NCBI GenBank assembly: GCA_037013685.1
Contig: CM072894.1
Span: 5,892,841 to 5,956,840 of the forward strand
Length of the DNA stretch: 64,000 bases
Direction: 5' to 3'
Source: Acridotheres tristis
Taxonomy: Eukaryota; Chordata; Aves; Passeriformes; Sturnidae
Of this stretch, positions 25,601 to 39,100 are shown one piece after another. Position numbers and translations under genes: made by a program. The first letter of the stretch is position 1; each line of letters starts with the position of its first letter. Under the pieces are notes generated by a model. That model was not told the DNA's origin. It ran no database searches and worked only from the letters and a program-made list of their open reading frames with translations.

Positions 25601-28600
25601 ATTACATCACAGCAATTTAATTATGAAATACACTAATTATATCACACACATTTGATTAAATATGAGATTACAGTCACAGTTCTGCAACAACTATGTTTGG
25701 ACACAACAGAACAAAGACAGAAGGTCTATTTCTGTGACTATTTTTTTCCTACCACCCCTCCCCTTTAAACCAAATCAATAAATTATCTGTTTCTAACTAT
25801 AATAGGCATTAAAAAATACTCTATCAAACAAAAATGTTTGATCTCCAGTTTTTCTTGCTTTATGGTGTTTAATGAAAAGTTGTTTTTTTTAAATCATTCC
25901 ACTGTATCCTGCTCATAAACATTCAATGCATTCACATGGTCCTTCTCCACACATCATCTGCATTCTAAGAGAACACAAACCATCTACTATGTATTCAAAT
26001 TCCTTGCATTTCACAAAGTTTTTTTGGTTTTTGTTTTTTTTAAACAGTCTTGGCCTAAGGTATATGACCAGAAACTGAAATTCTAGTGATGTTACACATC
26101 AACATTGAAGGGGAGTCTGATACCCCTCTATTGCCTGACAAAAGAAAACCTAAACTATAAAAACCAGTGTGTGTTCTATTTTATTTATGCTACCTGAAAT
26201 GCGTTCTCAGATCAACTCAGATGATTTTGTGGGTGAGGTTAATTCCATCAGTTCCTTCACAGTGAGAGAAGAATTTTTAATATCTGTAAGCAAAGCAAAA
26301 AAAAAACAAAAAAACAAAAAAACCCCAGCAATGACAGACGGTTTATATAGGGTTTATAACCTCCAGGACTCCTTTGCCATTGTACAGGAATAGCAAAGCA
26401 AATATTCCTGTTTGAAGGACTCGGGTGTAATTCAGCTGAGGGTTCTACAATCCATGGACTGCTCTGACACAAGTCCTACAATTTCACTTCAAGTATTGGA
26501 AATTCTCTTTTACATCAGTGCAGGACCAAGCTTTTCACTGACTCTCAAGGAATGATTCAAATTCGAACTATTAAATCATTGTCCCAGAATTTCTGATGCA
26601 TCATTATAAAAACCCACACTTGCAGATAAAAAAGAATTTCAAATCTTGAGGTACACAACACCCACTTAACTGTCAGGAAACAGCAAACAAAGTACTGTGG
26701 GTTTTTGGTAGGAAAAGTTAACATTCTGAGAGAATTAAATTTGTAATAGAAGTATTTACAGCATATATTTTGAAGTAATCACACACACCAAACAGTTTTA
26801 TTTATTTGTTTTTAGTGCCACATGAAAAAAACCATACAGACTACTTAAAAGTCAGTCAGTCAGTCCTCAGAGCAAGACAAGGTCAAATCTGTGTTTCAGT
26901 GTTTGCTTTTGGGTTGGGTTTTTTAGCTTTTTTCTGGGGTGAGGGAGATGTGCTGGGTTTTTTCAACAGTTCATTCACTGTTGCACAGCACTACTTGCAA
27001 GAGCTCTTGACTAAACTAACACAAGGAAGGGAAAAAGATAATTTAATATATATACTGTCCATCACGATGCCTTCAGTTTTGTTACTCTAGTTCCATTGTG
27101 CCACTATCACTATTTGCTTTACAGCATACTGTCAGATTAATGCAATTTTATTAAAAAACTAATGCAGTTGTGAGGCTGCAAATATTAAAAACTTCAAATA
27201 TGGAGCAGCATTTTGCTCTGATAAGTTTTTATTCCAGAAATTAAATAAAATCAATCTTCTTACCTTCCTTAGAACGTATGCTAACATTCGAGCACAATAT
27301 CATCTCATTTATTTCTGTCAATTGGAAAACTGTTCTTTATAATAGTATTTTTATAATTCGATTCCCAGATGCTCCGTGGTGGTGGAGCAGCAGGTGCAGG
27401 GGACAGGAAGGGTCTCTGCAGTGGCTGTCCCTGCAGGAAAGCTGTGACCTGCTCACTCACAGAGAGGGTATCCACAGTCACACTTCCAGACAGAGCCCAG
27501 AAATGTCCCAGCTTACCCACAGAGCTGCTGGAGCAGATCCAGCACCCTTCTCCTCAGCTGAGGAACTGCTCATAGGCACACAAGGTACTTGAGACCGTGT
27601 AGTGAGCTTGTGAATTACCGAGCAATAAAGTGGGAACTCATGTACTGCTCTAGGCTGTGTGAAGGGGACACAGTGCTCTTCTGATGTGTGTGGGTTTGGG
27701 GTGGTTTCTCTCAAACCCAAGGAGCCTGTGAACCAAAGCTCATAGAATCCATTGCCCTTTAAATTTTGGGAGATACTAACAGACTGGAGTAACTATGTCA
27801 AAATAGACAGGGCTGGCACCATCACCAGTCCTTTATTAAAAACTTTTCATGCCTTCTTTCAGTGGACTTCTTTCAGGCAACTCTGACTCCTTTCCTCACA
27901 GGCAGCCCCGCAGAGCACTGACTCCTTCTCTCCTCTCTGCAAATTTCCTTCTTCCTTCTGCATGAATGGCTAAACCCAACCTGTCCCTTTCCCGACTGCC
28001 TAACCCTCAAACAACATCATCTTACCTTATCTATCCCTTGCACAGCCACATGTCCCTTCCTCCTCACAGCACAGCCAGCAGACTCCATCCCAAACTGCAG
28101 CACACTCTGGGTCTCCAACTCCATCTCTAATTTACTCTCCACCAGCTACCCCACTCTTTTATAAAACACCCATCCTCACTGGGCAGGCAAGGCTGTGTCC
28201 ACTCCTCAGCAATCAGTACAGCTGTAATTCATTGAGGAAAATTGCCTTCTGCACTATCCTTACAAACTGTCTTCCCACAATAGACTGTGACAACAGTCTG
28301 TGTGACAGATAGGTTTTGATGTTAAGGTAACTTATAGCAAGCAAGCCTGAGAAAACCAAATTTGCTGCTTATAAAATTCTTCTGGTCCCCTACAAAGTGC
28401 AGTATGTCCAGAACTCAGGATTCAGGACCACCCTGAAAATCTTTATCAGGGAGATACCCCCAGTGCAGCCAGAGTTTGCCAGACTCTCCAGCAGTTTCAT
28501 ATCTGAGGGTCACAATTTTGAACACAATCTGTTTTATTAGAAAGCTTACTGATACCAAAAGGAGTCTGAATTTCCAAGATGAAGAAGTAGTACTCAGCTT

Positions 28601-31576
28601 TTACAGTTTGCCTAACTTCCACTTAGACACAAATTTTTATAAAAAGAGGGGAGAAAAGACAATCAGAACTGCATGTAAGAATCAGAAATACAAGACCCAA
28701 GATACCCCAGGACCAACCTCTGATAAAAATGTCTGTCAAACAACAGTAAGGAGCATACTAATAATAGTACATAAGAACATGCCTATAATCTTATTAGGAG
28801 GAGCTAACAGGCACGAGTGTTTCTAGCTTTGGAAAAGAAATGAAAAAGGCTAATCATACCACAAGACTGATACAAGCCTTTCACTCTCCTATGGGGACTT
28901 AGAAAGCTCTTATTAAAACAAAATCTTTGGAGTACAAATTAAGAGAGTCATCTGAAGATACAGAACTGATTTTCAATCATTCCTGTAATCCTGGAGGGAC
29001 TCTAAAAGCTGAGGCTGTATTTAAAACCAGTAAGTGACATGAATCAGGCAACCTCTGCCCCATCAGTCTGAGTTCCAAGGAAAGTAATGGGACTCTGCCA
29101 TTCAGAACTACAAACAAAGCTTTTAGTGAGACTGTATAAAATCAGACAGGAGTGTTTAGGGCAGCTGGACTTTGTTTGATGACAGTTTGGTTTAGGCAGT
29201 AAAGGCTTTGAGGTGTACAGGTGAGATCCTTGGCATTTCAGCCTGAGAATGAAAAAAAATGTAATATATACATATTTATATATATAATTCATCATTCTTT
29301 GGACTACAGAAACAGTTTTATAATTTACAACTAGGATACCTAGAGTCAGATATGCATTCCAAGGGTTTGCACAGAAAGGGTCAGAGCTACACTAATTAGA
29401 AGTATAGGAGAAAGACATGCTAAAGGAATTTCAGGTAATTTCTCATCAGGTGGACCAATCTGGTCTAAGCCATTCCCAGCACCTTCAGCTGTGACAGCAG
29501 CTGAAGATGCTCAGTTGGTCATTAACACCTCTCAGGGTGTGACCCGAATTATATACACTGGGACACTCCAGCAAACCCCAAGAAAGTTTAAAGTTGTTAT
29601 TTGAGATGGGCTCAACTTAATTTCCCCCAGTTTCTCACTTTAAGTTAATATTTTACTACAAGTTCTGCACAAAACCTCATTACAGCAAGAAGCAAAGTTG
29701 ATATGTACTTCTGTTTTGCCTCAAAGTCCTAAGCAGTCACAAAGAAGAAAAGCCAGTTTTCTAAGAGCTACTCTGTTGAAAATATGCCAAGTAAGAAAAA
29801 CAGTTGTTGGACTTTTAAGTGCTATTTTCCAGCTTCTCTCTTTCTGTTTTTGTCAGAAATACTGACAAGCACTTCTAAGCTTGCCCTAAAAGAAGAGTTA
29901 ATCAGAAATTTTCAAACACCATTAAGGTTTCATTAATATAATTTCAGCTTCAGTTTAAGGAGGGCTCACTCATCATTAATCAAATATGTCCATGAGCTCT
30001 TTGGCCTAATGGTTTTGCATTCCTCATCATCAGCTACTCAATATTCTTACTGATGCTAGCAAATACACCTGTGCTTGTGGACAACCACTTTGGCACTACT
30101 TTTACTCCAATATTCATGCACAGGTGCCTGATTTTGCTGCTGATGGCAAGACTGGCAATGGTAGGGGAGGGCAGGCAGGAGGAGCAAGGCAAGGGTCCAG
30201 AAATCACTTTTCCAACAATAAAGGAGTGAATGGTGTGTTATATTTTAAATAAGGTTTCAGCAGCTGCAGGATGAAGACTTACAAAATATCTCCCACATTT
30301 TTAATAAAACAGCACCAGCTTCACTTTGCCTTCTAAAGCAGACTATTTGTGTAAACAGATAAAAAGGCAGACTAGAAATACACGTGCATTTGTACTTAGG
30401 AACCTCAGTCTAGAATTAAAAAAGTTATAGACTTATATTCCGTTTAAACTCAAGTCAGAAGAAAAGACAGATGAAGAAAAACAGTTAAACGCGCAAATTT
30501 TGAGAACCCAAGGTGACAGAATATCTAGATATTTTCTTTAAAAAATGAAGATAAATATGCTCTACCTGGGGAAACTGTATCTTCATGGATTATGTCAAAG
30601 CTTAAGACGTGTGTAATTGATTTATCTAGCCCAAGACAAATGAGACACATGGAGAGCCAAGCCAGTAATAGTTTTAAGGAACATTCATTAAACTTAACTA
30701 AGTAAAATACAGTCTGTAACATGCAGAGCAGCTTCCATAATTTATATGCATTCAGTGTTTGCATTTTCATTAATGTATACATTTAAGACCCTACTGAAAA
30801 CTTCTAGTATAAGAAAATGAATCCACAGGATAAATACAATCTACCAGATCAATTTGCCATTATGAGCACAGGGACCTGCTCACAATATAATATTGCTAAT
30901 GAATGTAAATTTGGTTCTTTGCTTAAAGCATAGAACTTCACATCTGTGAAGGAGAGAAAAAGAAGAGTCAGATAAAATCAAATCTGTCTCTAGGGTGAGC
31001 CTAGAGCAAGGCACAGGGCTGGGTTTTGTTTTGTTAAAAAGAAAAGCATAATTATTTTTTTACAACAGGTGAAGGTCAGCTGGGAGACAGCCATTCTCTC
31101 ACAATTTACACACACACCACTATGGGTGCTCACATTCTTGAAAACTTCTCCATCCCACTTGATTCGTTTTTCATCATAAACTAATAATCTTTCTTCCTAT
31201 TAAAGCTGCACAGACTTTTAAAAAATATATTGTTTTTTTCACTGGGATTATGGTGATGCTCATTCTTTGTAGGTCCAGTTTCACAGTCAGCAATTCTGAT
31301 TCACTTGTTATGCATTGGTAATTCAAGGAGGGGGAAAGATCACTGGGCAGCATGAGCTTTTCACTGCCATTACCTGCACACATTCAAGCACTCATTGTTT
31401 AACTGAAAAGCATAACTCAGGCACTGGTACAGAACAAAAGGCACCCAACAACAGAGCTGCCCCATGCCCCAAATTATAACAAAAAATCCTAAGTTTGGGT
31501 ATTTCCAAACTGCAGTCAGACAATTTGCAGAGAACGTGAAGAGTGTGCCAAGGAACAGAGATGTTGTCACACACGG
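25601..31576. other. Noncoding DNA with a GC-richer island at 27.4-27.7 kb
   Basis: No gene is recognised. An A-rich low-complexity tract is at 26296-26324 and a GTCA tetranucleotide repeat of about 3.5 copies is at 26851-26864. At 27369-27720 the sequence is GC-richer and open in overlapping frames on both strands, with an AATAAA near 27625. It might be an old LTR or an exon-bearing fragment, but I cannot identify it. Confidence 0.55.
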
Positions 31577-31615
31577 TATTATTATAAAGTATTATTATAA
31601 AGTATTATTATAAAG
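31577..31615. repeat. 13-bp tandem repeat, three perfect copies
   Basis: The unit TATTATTATAAAG repeats exactly at 31577-31589, 31590-31602 and 31603-31615. It is a short AT-rich minisatellite with no sign of function. Confidence 0.95.
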
Positions 31616-32977
31616 TTTATAAAAACCAGGTGGAGATGAATTTTATTATTTCTCATGTGGTTTTTATTCTAAGTTTGCCTGCATTACCTGAATTAAAAGC
31701 CTTAGGCTGAGGAGGTGGACAGATTTCCCTTAGCCTTGACTTCAGTGACAGACACAAGGACTCTGAAGCTGCTGCAGATAAGCTCAAAGTTTATTGTGCA
31801 GCAGAGACTTGAACAAGTGATCTCTGAATACTGCAATAAGAGAAATGTGATCTGCTCACAATTAACAGATATAATTTTTCATGGCAGTGCACGGCTCCTG
31901 CATTTTAAAATATACTGCACATTTGGGCTGGTGGTCTTTTTCATATTTTTCATTTAGATGCATTCTTATTTAAATGATTTCTGAGAGTTGCTGTGCATTT
32001 TTAGAAGGGAAGTAAGATACAGAATAATTTTTGGAAGAATGTGAAGTCAGCTCAAGATAAGAATAAATTTTATAAAGATGTGTCCAAGTGCTTCCTTGGC
32101 ACAGCACTGTCACAAACTCAAGACTACCCTGCTGCCTGCTGATCCCAATGAGGTCAAGAAAATAACCCTTTGCCTGAGCCTCATAATCTAAATTAGCTGA
32201 GTTCAAGGTGGTTAACTTATTTATTTTATTGAAAGCTAGCCGAGATGCAATGCCCCATTAAATTTTTTCTAAAAAAATGCTGGAAAAGCACACCAGCATC
32301 TCCCAAGTCTCCCAGCTTGGTGCATCCAGTGGTGCAGCAGGGAGATTTCTTCAGATCAGCAAAGACAATCTGCATGGAAAAGAGAAGGCTAGGGAAAAAG
32401 CTGTAATTCAGGTACAGTGAAATGCTTGGGAAAAGATTATAAATTCAGTAAGGAGCCTTAAGAAGTAACATTTTTTTTTACTGAGTACTACAATTGCATA
32501 TTCTAACACCATTTTCCTAAATCCCAGGCAGGATCGAATTCTAAACAGGATGAGTTTTCTTCCACACTTTTGCTCTATTGAAAGCTCTCAGATAAATTTT
32601 ATTCCTAAGAAATTTAGTCTAATTATTGTGGCTATTGGCCACACATCACCAATAACGTTAATTAGTTTAAGCACTCCAACATCAGCCAGATCTTGTCCCA
32701 GTATCCTCATGAAACAATAAGTGATCATTTAGAACAGAGATTTTAGACTTCCCTTCAGGCCAAACTAGCCATAGCAATTTGAAAACTTTCACTTCAAGGA
32801 TCTCTTTCCTTCCTTTGCCAGCATAATGTTAAAACAACCAATAAAAATGTGGCTCACATACTGTGTTCAAAGGGCTTGCTAAATACCAATTTAGGAGCAA
32901 GACAAATGTTTTCTATCCTGCAAGACAACCTTACTTAGACATAATTATTTAGCCAAGCAATATGCCTGTTCTCCTCA
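31616..32977. other. Noncoding DNA, no gene recognised
   Basis: AT-rich sequence with several open frames of about 80 codons on both strands. None has a recognisable domain. Confidence 0.6.
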
Positions 32978-33014
32978 AAATATTTTTATATAAAACAAAT
33001 ATTTTTATATAAAA
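32978..33014. repeat. 19-bp tandem duplication
   Basis: AAATATTTTTATATAAAA occurs at 32978-32995 and again at 32997-33014, a period of 19. It is simple AT-rich duplication. Confidence 0.9.
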
Positions 33015-35486
33015 TACCTAATTTAGTAGCTGCATAAGCAGTAAGCTAAAAGAAAAAGGGGGAGTGAAGTACTTATTGGATCTAAAATAGTTGTTCATTT
33101 CACTCAGCATGACAATCAATTTCATTTTCTAAATTAGAAACTCAGTGCTCACCCAGTTCTACTCAGTTTCATGGAATATAACCTTTTTTGTGCAAAGTAG
33201 TTTTGTTTCTCAAGATGATCTAACAAAGCCACAGAGTGTGCTGCACAAACACACACAGAGGCAAAGTATATAAACAGCTCTCCCAAATCTTGAAGTGATA
33301 AATTTCCACTTCATTAAAAAACTCTAAATAACAGAGAAAGCAAGTGGTGTTCACAGATGAGCAGTTTAATACCTAAGCACCCTCTAAATTTCTATAAAAA
33401 ATTTAGAGCAAATGTGATGCTGCAGACACAGATGCACCAGCCCAGCCCATCTCACCAGTCCCCATCAGGACAGTTTCCAGCCCACTTATAACCAACAGAT
33501 TCAGTCAACCAAGCCAAGCAATTATTTATATTGCATCCCCAACTGATGGAAAATATGCTTTTGCAATGATGTGTGTCTGGATAATTCATTTCCTGTAAGG
33601 CTACTTCCCCTGGATCAAGGAGATCAATAGGTCTGGCCAGCATATCTGTGAAAGTTTCAAGTTTACTTGGCAGGATCACATGAGAAGTGTTAGCACTCCC
33701 TCAAGTCATGGAAACTCTCACTCATCCAACTCTGGAAGAGTTTTTGCTCACAGACCTCAGCTTGGAACACATTTGGAATGCCTTGTTATCTCATATTAAA
33801 CTTAACCAGCAAGTTAAATTCACAGATTTAATGACAGAATTGGTCAAGTGTCTCTGCTTTTCCTAGCTCCATTTTTCAACTGTAATAAATGGAGAAAATT
33901 TTGGGGTTTTTTTTTAAACAAGCCTTTTTCCAATTTTTAAAATTTCTTTTTATCTTTTTACAGTCCAGGGAAAACCAAAGAGATACTTTCCATTAAAGTA
34001 TTGAAATATTTTAAAAGAAAGAAAACACCATGGGAAATCAAATTGAGAGAATACATATCTGTTTCAGCAGAAACACAAACTATTGGGCACTATAGAAAAC
34101 CATTTTAAAAGCTGATAGATCCTTAACATAACTCCAACCATCCCACCAGCAAGAAAGGAAATGTGCAACAGTATTAAGTTAAAGTATAACCTCAAATCCT
34201 CTGGCAACATTCCCACGATATGGTGGGTACATTGGAAATCAAGATATTTCTTTGTTTAGCAAATCTGAATGCAAATTACTCTCTGGTTTCATGATTCTTT
34301 TTGTTCACAGCATGATTTGGCAGAAGCTGTTCACACAAATATACTTACTTATTTTCATAAGGCAAGCTGGTTTAATATGAAAGTTATTTTACAACCAAAA
34401 TATCCTTTAGAGTATTTTAAACAGAATAATGATGTCAGATACATAAAACAATTTAGTGACCACAGAATCAAACTTTAAATATTTCCTTATAAGAAAACCA
34501 AAAAGCCTCAAAACCCAAAGGTTGCAGAGTTGCATCTTTACCAGTGGGATCTGAAGCATTGTCACCTCCTCTTTACTACACCTACCTATGTCAAAATTGA
34601 ACTAGGCTTTAATTCAAGTTTGTGAAGCTAATTACTTGTCCATGACAAGCTGGGTACTAAGAAAATTCATCCTGGAATTAATCTGACTGCATTTAGAACC
34701 AGTTGTATTAAAAATTCTTTAAAATCCTGTTGCTCACTTATAGTTCTAATATGGAGAACATCTGACTTCATTCATTACAAATTAGTCTAATTACTTTTAT
34801 ATAGAGACATTGTTCTAAACTGCAACTAAAGACATTTATGACTGGATGTGGGGGAGAAAATATTAAAAACACATTCCTTAATTTAGTAAAACCTAAGGGA
34901 GGAAATTTACTGATTTAAAAGAATAATTCCACATTCAAAGTTTACTTTATATTTTATGAGGAATAATTTCTTATATTAGATAAACTTCCTTCATGTGAAT
35001 GAAAATAGGAGTCTGCATTAACTGAAGGCATTATTGAAAGCAAAAACAAAACACTCAAAAAGGAAAAAAAAATCCCAATCCTGAATTCTGTATTTCTAGG
35101 GATTTTTCAACACCTGAAAATCTCTCCTGGGCTGGGATTGCATCCTGCTGGTCTTGCCAGTTTTCCCTTGCCAGGCTGAGGTCTGGCAGAGCTGAGGTAA
35201 CAGGTAGGGAAGGCATTCTCTTTTCATTAGAGAAGCAGCCTAGCAGCACGTGTTAGCACTGGGTCTATTGTACATCAAGTTGCAAAATTACTCTGAGATC
35301 CAAGAGCCCCTGGCTGATGGCCCAGTAAATAAAGATTTTTCAAACTAGATGGAAGTGACAGTCTCATTTGCTATCAATTTTTATGCTAATAAAGACACGC
35401 AAGACCTGCCTTCACCAGTCTCTTATGAGTTTTTAATCAGTTTTTGGCCATCCCTGTGCATAACCTGGAGGAGCCATTTCACACAG
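33015..35486. other. Noncoding DNA with one protein-like frame
   Basis: Mostly AT-rich sequence without features. On the minus strand 33452-33700 an open frame of about 80 codons has balanced composition (for example DLLDPGEVALQEMNYPD) and runs into a GTGAGA donor-like sequence near its end. It has no ATG at the start and no recognised family, so it is not annotated as a gene. Confidence 0.5.
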
Positions 35487-35514
35487 CAGTGACCTCGGGA
35501 AGCAGAGGTCACTG
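35487..35514. repeat. Perfect 10-bp inverted repeat with nuclear-receptor half-sites
   Basis: Arms CAGTGACCTC (35487-35496) and GAGGTCACTG (35505-35514) are exact reverse complements around an 8-base loop GGGAAGCA. The arms hold TGACCT and AGGTCA, the two orientations of the nuclear receptor half-site, in everted order with 10 bases between them. It could form a hairpin or bind a receptor dimer. Binding is inference only. Confidence 0.8.
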
Positions 35515-35827
35515 GCGAAGGGTGCTCGGGAACACCAGGAATTAGGGACCACACTGACAGCAGAGATGCACTACTGATCCTCCCCTGGGCTTCCAGTCAG
35601 CTGCCAGCACTGGGGAAGTGAGTGAGCCCCCACTGCCACCGTGTCCCACCTGCCTGAAGCTGCACTGCTCCCCAGGGAACACTTCCCAAGAATCCGCTCG
35701 GATCATCACCTGTGGGAAATAGAAAAGGTGAAACACTCCCAGAAAGCAAATCTCAGGATGGAAGAATGCAAGAATGCTGAAGATGCAAGGATAAGAAACA
35801 ATAATGTTAAGCAAGACAGAAGAAATC

Positions 35828-36163
35828 TGTAAGCTTAATAATCAACCTTTGTCCATTGTTTTTAAGCTCTTACAAGCCAGCATTGTTCAAAGCAAGATGT
35901 ACGTGCAGCTTTACTAACTGGCTTAAGCAAATGCTTGTCAGCTTTTAACATTATACTATTGGCTAGAAAGGTGTTAAAAGATCTTGTAGCAAAGAGAATT
36001 TTGGCTGTTGCTGTCGTGGTGAGGGCTTTCACCATCTCCTGTGTCTCACTCTATAAAATGAGGCTGATGACACTGATGAAATAAAAGCTCTAAGACTGCT
36101 GTACCTGCAGCCCTGTCCTGTGATTGCTGTATATATAATGTATATAATATAATAATAACAACA
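35828..36163 (+). mobile_element. Probable solo LTR
   Basis: The segment behaves like an LTR: it can be bounded by TG (TGTAAGCTTAATAATCAACC) and CA (AATAACAACA). It has a TATA box, CTATAAAATG, at 36052 and an AATAAA at 36080-36085 about 28 bases downstream, followed by a T/G-rich stretch, an order found in short-R retroviral LTRs. The part GGCTTTCACCATCTCCTGTG through the AATAAA looks like repeated songbird sequence to me. Edges are approximate, no exact target-site duplication was found, and the element may extend further left. Confidence 0.5.
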
Positions 36164-39100
36164 GGAAAATTCCATCAATCACCCTCCAAACAGTCCAAAG
36201 ATTGTCAGAAGCCATTTCCAGTCCTACACTGCAGTACCCCCCACCTCTTCCATCCCTCCCCAAGCTGATCAGTTCCTCGTTATCATTCCACTGTCACTTA
36301 TTTCAGAACTCCTGTGTTTGACCTGGAGCCTCTCAGCCTCATCAGCCCTGTTCCCAGGGGCACTTGTGTTTCAGCTTTCAAACTGGAGGACACAAGCCAA
36401 AAATTGTCTAAATGGGGAAATGTTCCTGCTACTCACAGAACTGGTGATACATCCATCAGCCACAGGATCACCTGCATGTTTAATCTCCTTCTACACACTT
36501 TGTAAAAAAGTACAAAGGGAGTACAGGTAATGTGATTTCATAGAGTGAAAGGTCAATAGCTTTCATACAAGGCCTGTAGCAAAACACTGTATTACATTTG
36601 CCCCTATAGATTCTCTATTTAACATTCACAAAGGCCTTATATTCAATTTTTTAAGAAATTTATTTCCTTGTTCAAAAGACACATTTTACTAAAAATGTAG
36701 GCAAGTCCCAAAATATTAAGTTTTCTATTATTGTCCCCCACTTTTTTCTTTTGTTTAGTACATAGCCCTTAACTTGGGTCTAAAAGGCTGCAGGCTCCTA
36801 TTAAAAGGGAAGTTTAGCAGCCTGTAACAGCAGGAGCTTCCCATCAGCAATGACAATAAATATTACAGAAGAAGGATTTTATTGCTGCCTGATCACTGCA
36901 ATGACAATACAGAAGCAGGGCAATTGCTACCTGTTGTTTTGCTTTTTTTTAAAGGAAGTTTTTTATATAAAGAGTAACTATACAGTTCACCCTTTGTGAC
37001 TCTTTCTTTCAGCAAAGAGAAAATCATGAAATAAACTCTCCCTCAGCAGAGCAGTTTTTTTCCTTTTTCTTTTTTTTTTTTTCCTTGAAACCTTAGATCT
37101 CTTGGAGTGCTGGGCTAGTCATCACTTCACAAGGGAAGTTTCTTCACTGGTTATTTCTCAAAACATTCAATTCTGCCCCCTCTTCCCCCCAAAAATTAAA
37201 GTCCTCAACAAACGTAATACTTTCCAGAAGGAAGTAACTTCTGGGACTTGTAAAGAATTCCAGAGCTGTCTTCCACAATGGAGTGACCAAAGAACATGGA
37301 GGCAAATGAAAATATATGGAATATATTATAACACAAGGAAATAAGAACAACTGTATTATCACACAGACTGTGTTAACTGCTGACCTGCAGTTGCAGAGCT
37401 GCACCACAGGGTTATAATAAATGCAGCAATGGGCTGCTTCCTTCACAGGAGTCTCAGCATTTCAAGGTATGATTAAAGAATGGAACTATGGCCAGGAGCT
37501 AAGCTGAAAAATTAGAACCTCAATCCTTGACAAGAACTGAAAGGCCTCCTGCAAGTAGTCTGCAGCATGCTGTACATAAAATGGATGGATGTGTTGAAAT
37601 ACATACATTTATAGCTTACATTCTCCACTGGGAGTACCCCAAAAACGTACCCATCCATAAAAGAGCCAAAAGAAACACTGCACCTTGTAATCTCCCTTAC
37701 TGCCTTCTTAAACAAAAAGAATTCCCTAAAATTCACTCAGTGCACTTTAACTAAGAAATTCTCTTCCTCTCCAAACAAAACCGAAAGAACATTAAGTTGT
37801 GCCAGAGAGACAATATCAGAGAAACTCACAAACACAAAACATACCATATGTCTCACTGTAAAGTGAGAGTGTCTGTGAACAAGCTCATCAGTTTTGTGAG
37901 ACACGTGCCAAAACCCTGAAAGAAATTACTGCAGTTCCCTGTTGGAAGCTGAGAGTTATTGACCAAGCCAGACTTGGAGATGTTCCATCTTGTTAAAGGT
38001 GCTAATGATTCATGTATGCAATTTTTGAAGAAAGAAATGGTCTTCAGCAGTGAGTTTGATTTTTCTGTCAAAAAGTCAAACTGCACTTGAAGTTGTGCAG
38101 TGCTGTTATCTTAGGGAACGTGCTGGGAAACTTCAGAGAAAAAATATAATTTGATATATTCCCTGAACAACCTGCCTTCAAAAAAGACAGATACATCTGA
38201 GGTTCCTGCCTCCTGTACACCCTGTGTTTTTAGACCAAGTACTTTCATTAATGTGCTCACCATCACTGTGCCACAACGCTGGAAGAAGCTACAAAAAAGC
38301 ACTTGCAAAGTGTAACAACACCAAAAGCCTTTCCAAGCAGGTAGGCAAGGGATCACTTGTGTCAGGTGATCCTGTATTTATGCATTTTTCATTCAAAGCC
38401 ATGGAAAAGTTGTGCTGCAGTATGTTTGTCTGTCATTTTTCCTGTCATGATAGAAAAATAAATAGCTTGGAAAAGTGCCTTCTGTTTGTTTACAGAAGTA
38501 GTCTCAAAGTATAACTTTTTGTTCTAAAGCAGAACTACTTTTCAAGAAATAGTTACACATAGTATGTCTTGTGAATTGCAGAAACACGAAAAAAATCAAG
38601 AAAGAAACATCAAGTTTGCTGTGAAAATTCCTTCTGCAAATCTGGTATGTGGTTGGTCTAGGCAAACTCTATTTAAAGAAAACAAAATGCATGGAAGATA
38701 TGCTTTGATCTCAGATCCCCCAACTGGGCATAAATAAAATATGTAAATCGTTGCCATGAAGAGAATACACAGCAAGTTAATCCTGCTCAAAGACCATAAA
38801 TGTGTAGTAAAAGGAAAATATATTCCTCAAAGAAAGATTTTCTAAATTAACTTTGACAGTAAGCCAAAGTTTAAATCAGGAAGTACTTAATCATGTATTG
38901 GGCATGCTGCATTTTTCCTGGGCTTTTTGCTTCTCTTTTTTAAACCATACTTCATTGTGTAGCTGTGTCTCAGACAGAATAACAGGCTTTTTCATGGTAA
39001 AGACACAGAAAATTGCAGAATTATGTTTGATGCAACTGCTACACTGCTAAATTCCAACAACCTCTTTACCCCACTCAGCCAACCCACCAAATTTATTAGT

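Noticed and set aside
27350..27370. AATTCGATTCC, similar to the B box of RNA polymerase III genes
   Set aside because: No matching A box, acceptor stem or cloverleaf could be built around it.
27740..27753. CTCATAGAATCCA, like the start of a minus-strand CR1
   Set aside because: The match stops after about 12 bases; the following sequence is unrelated.
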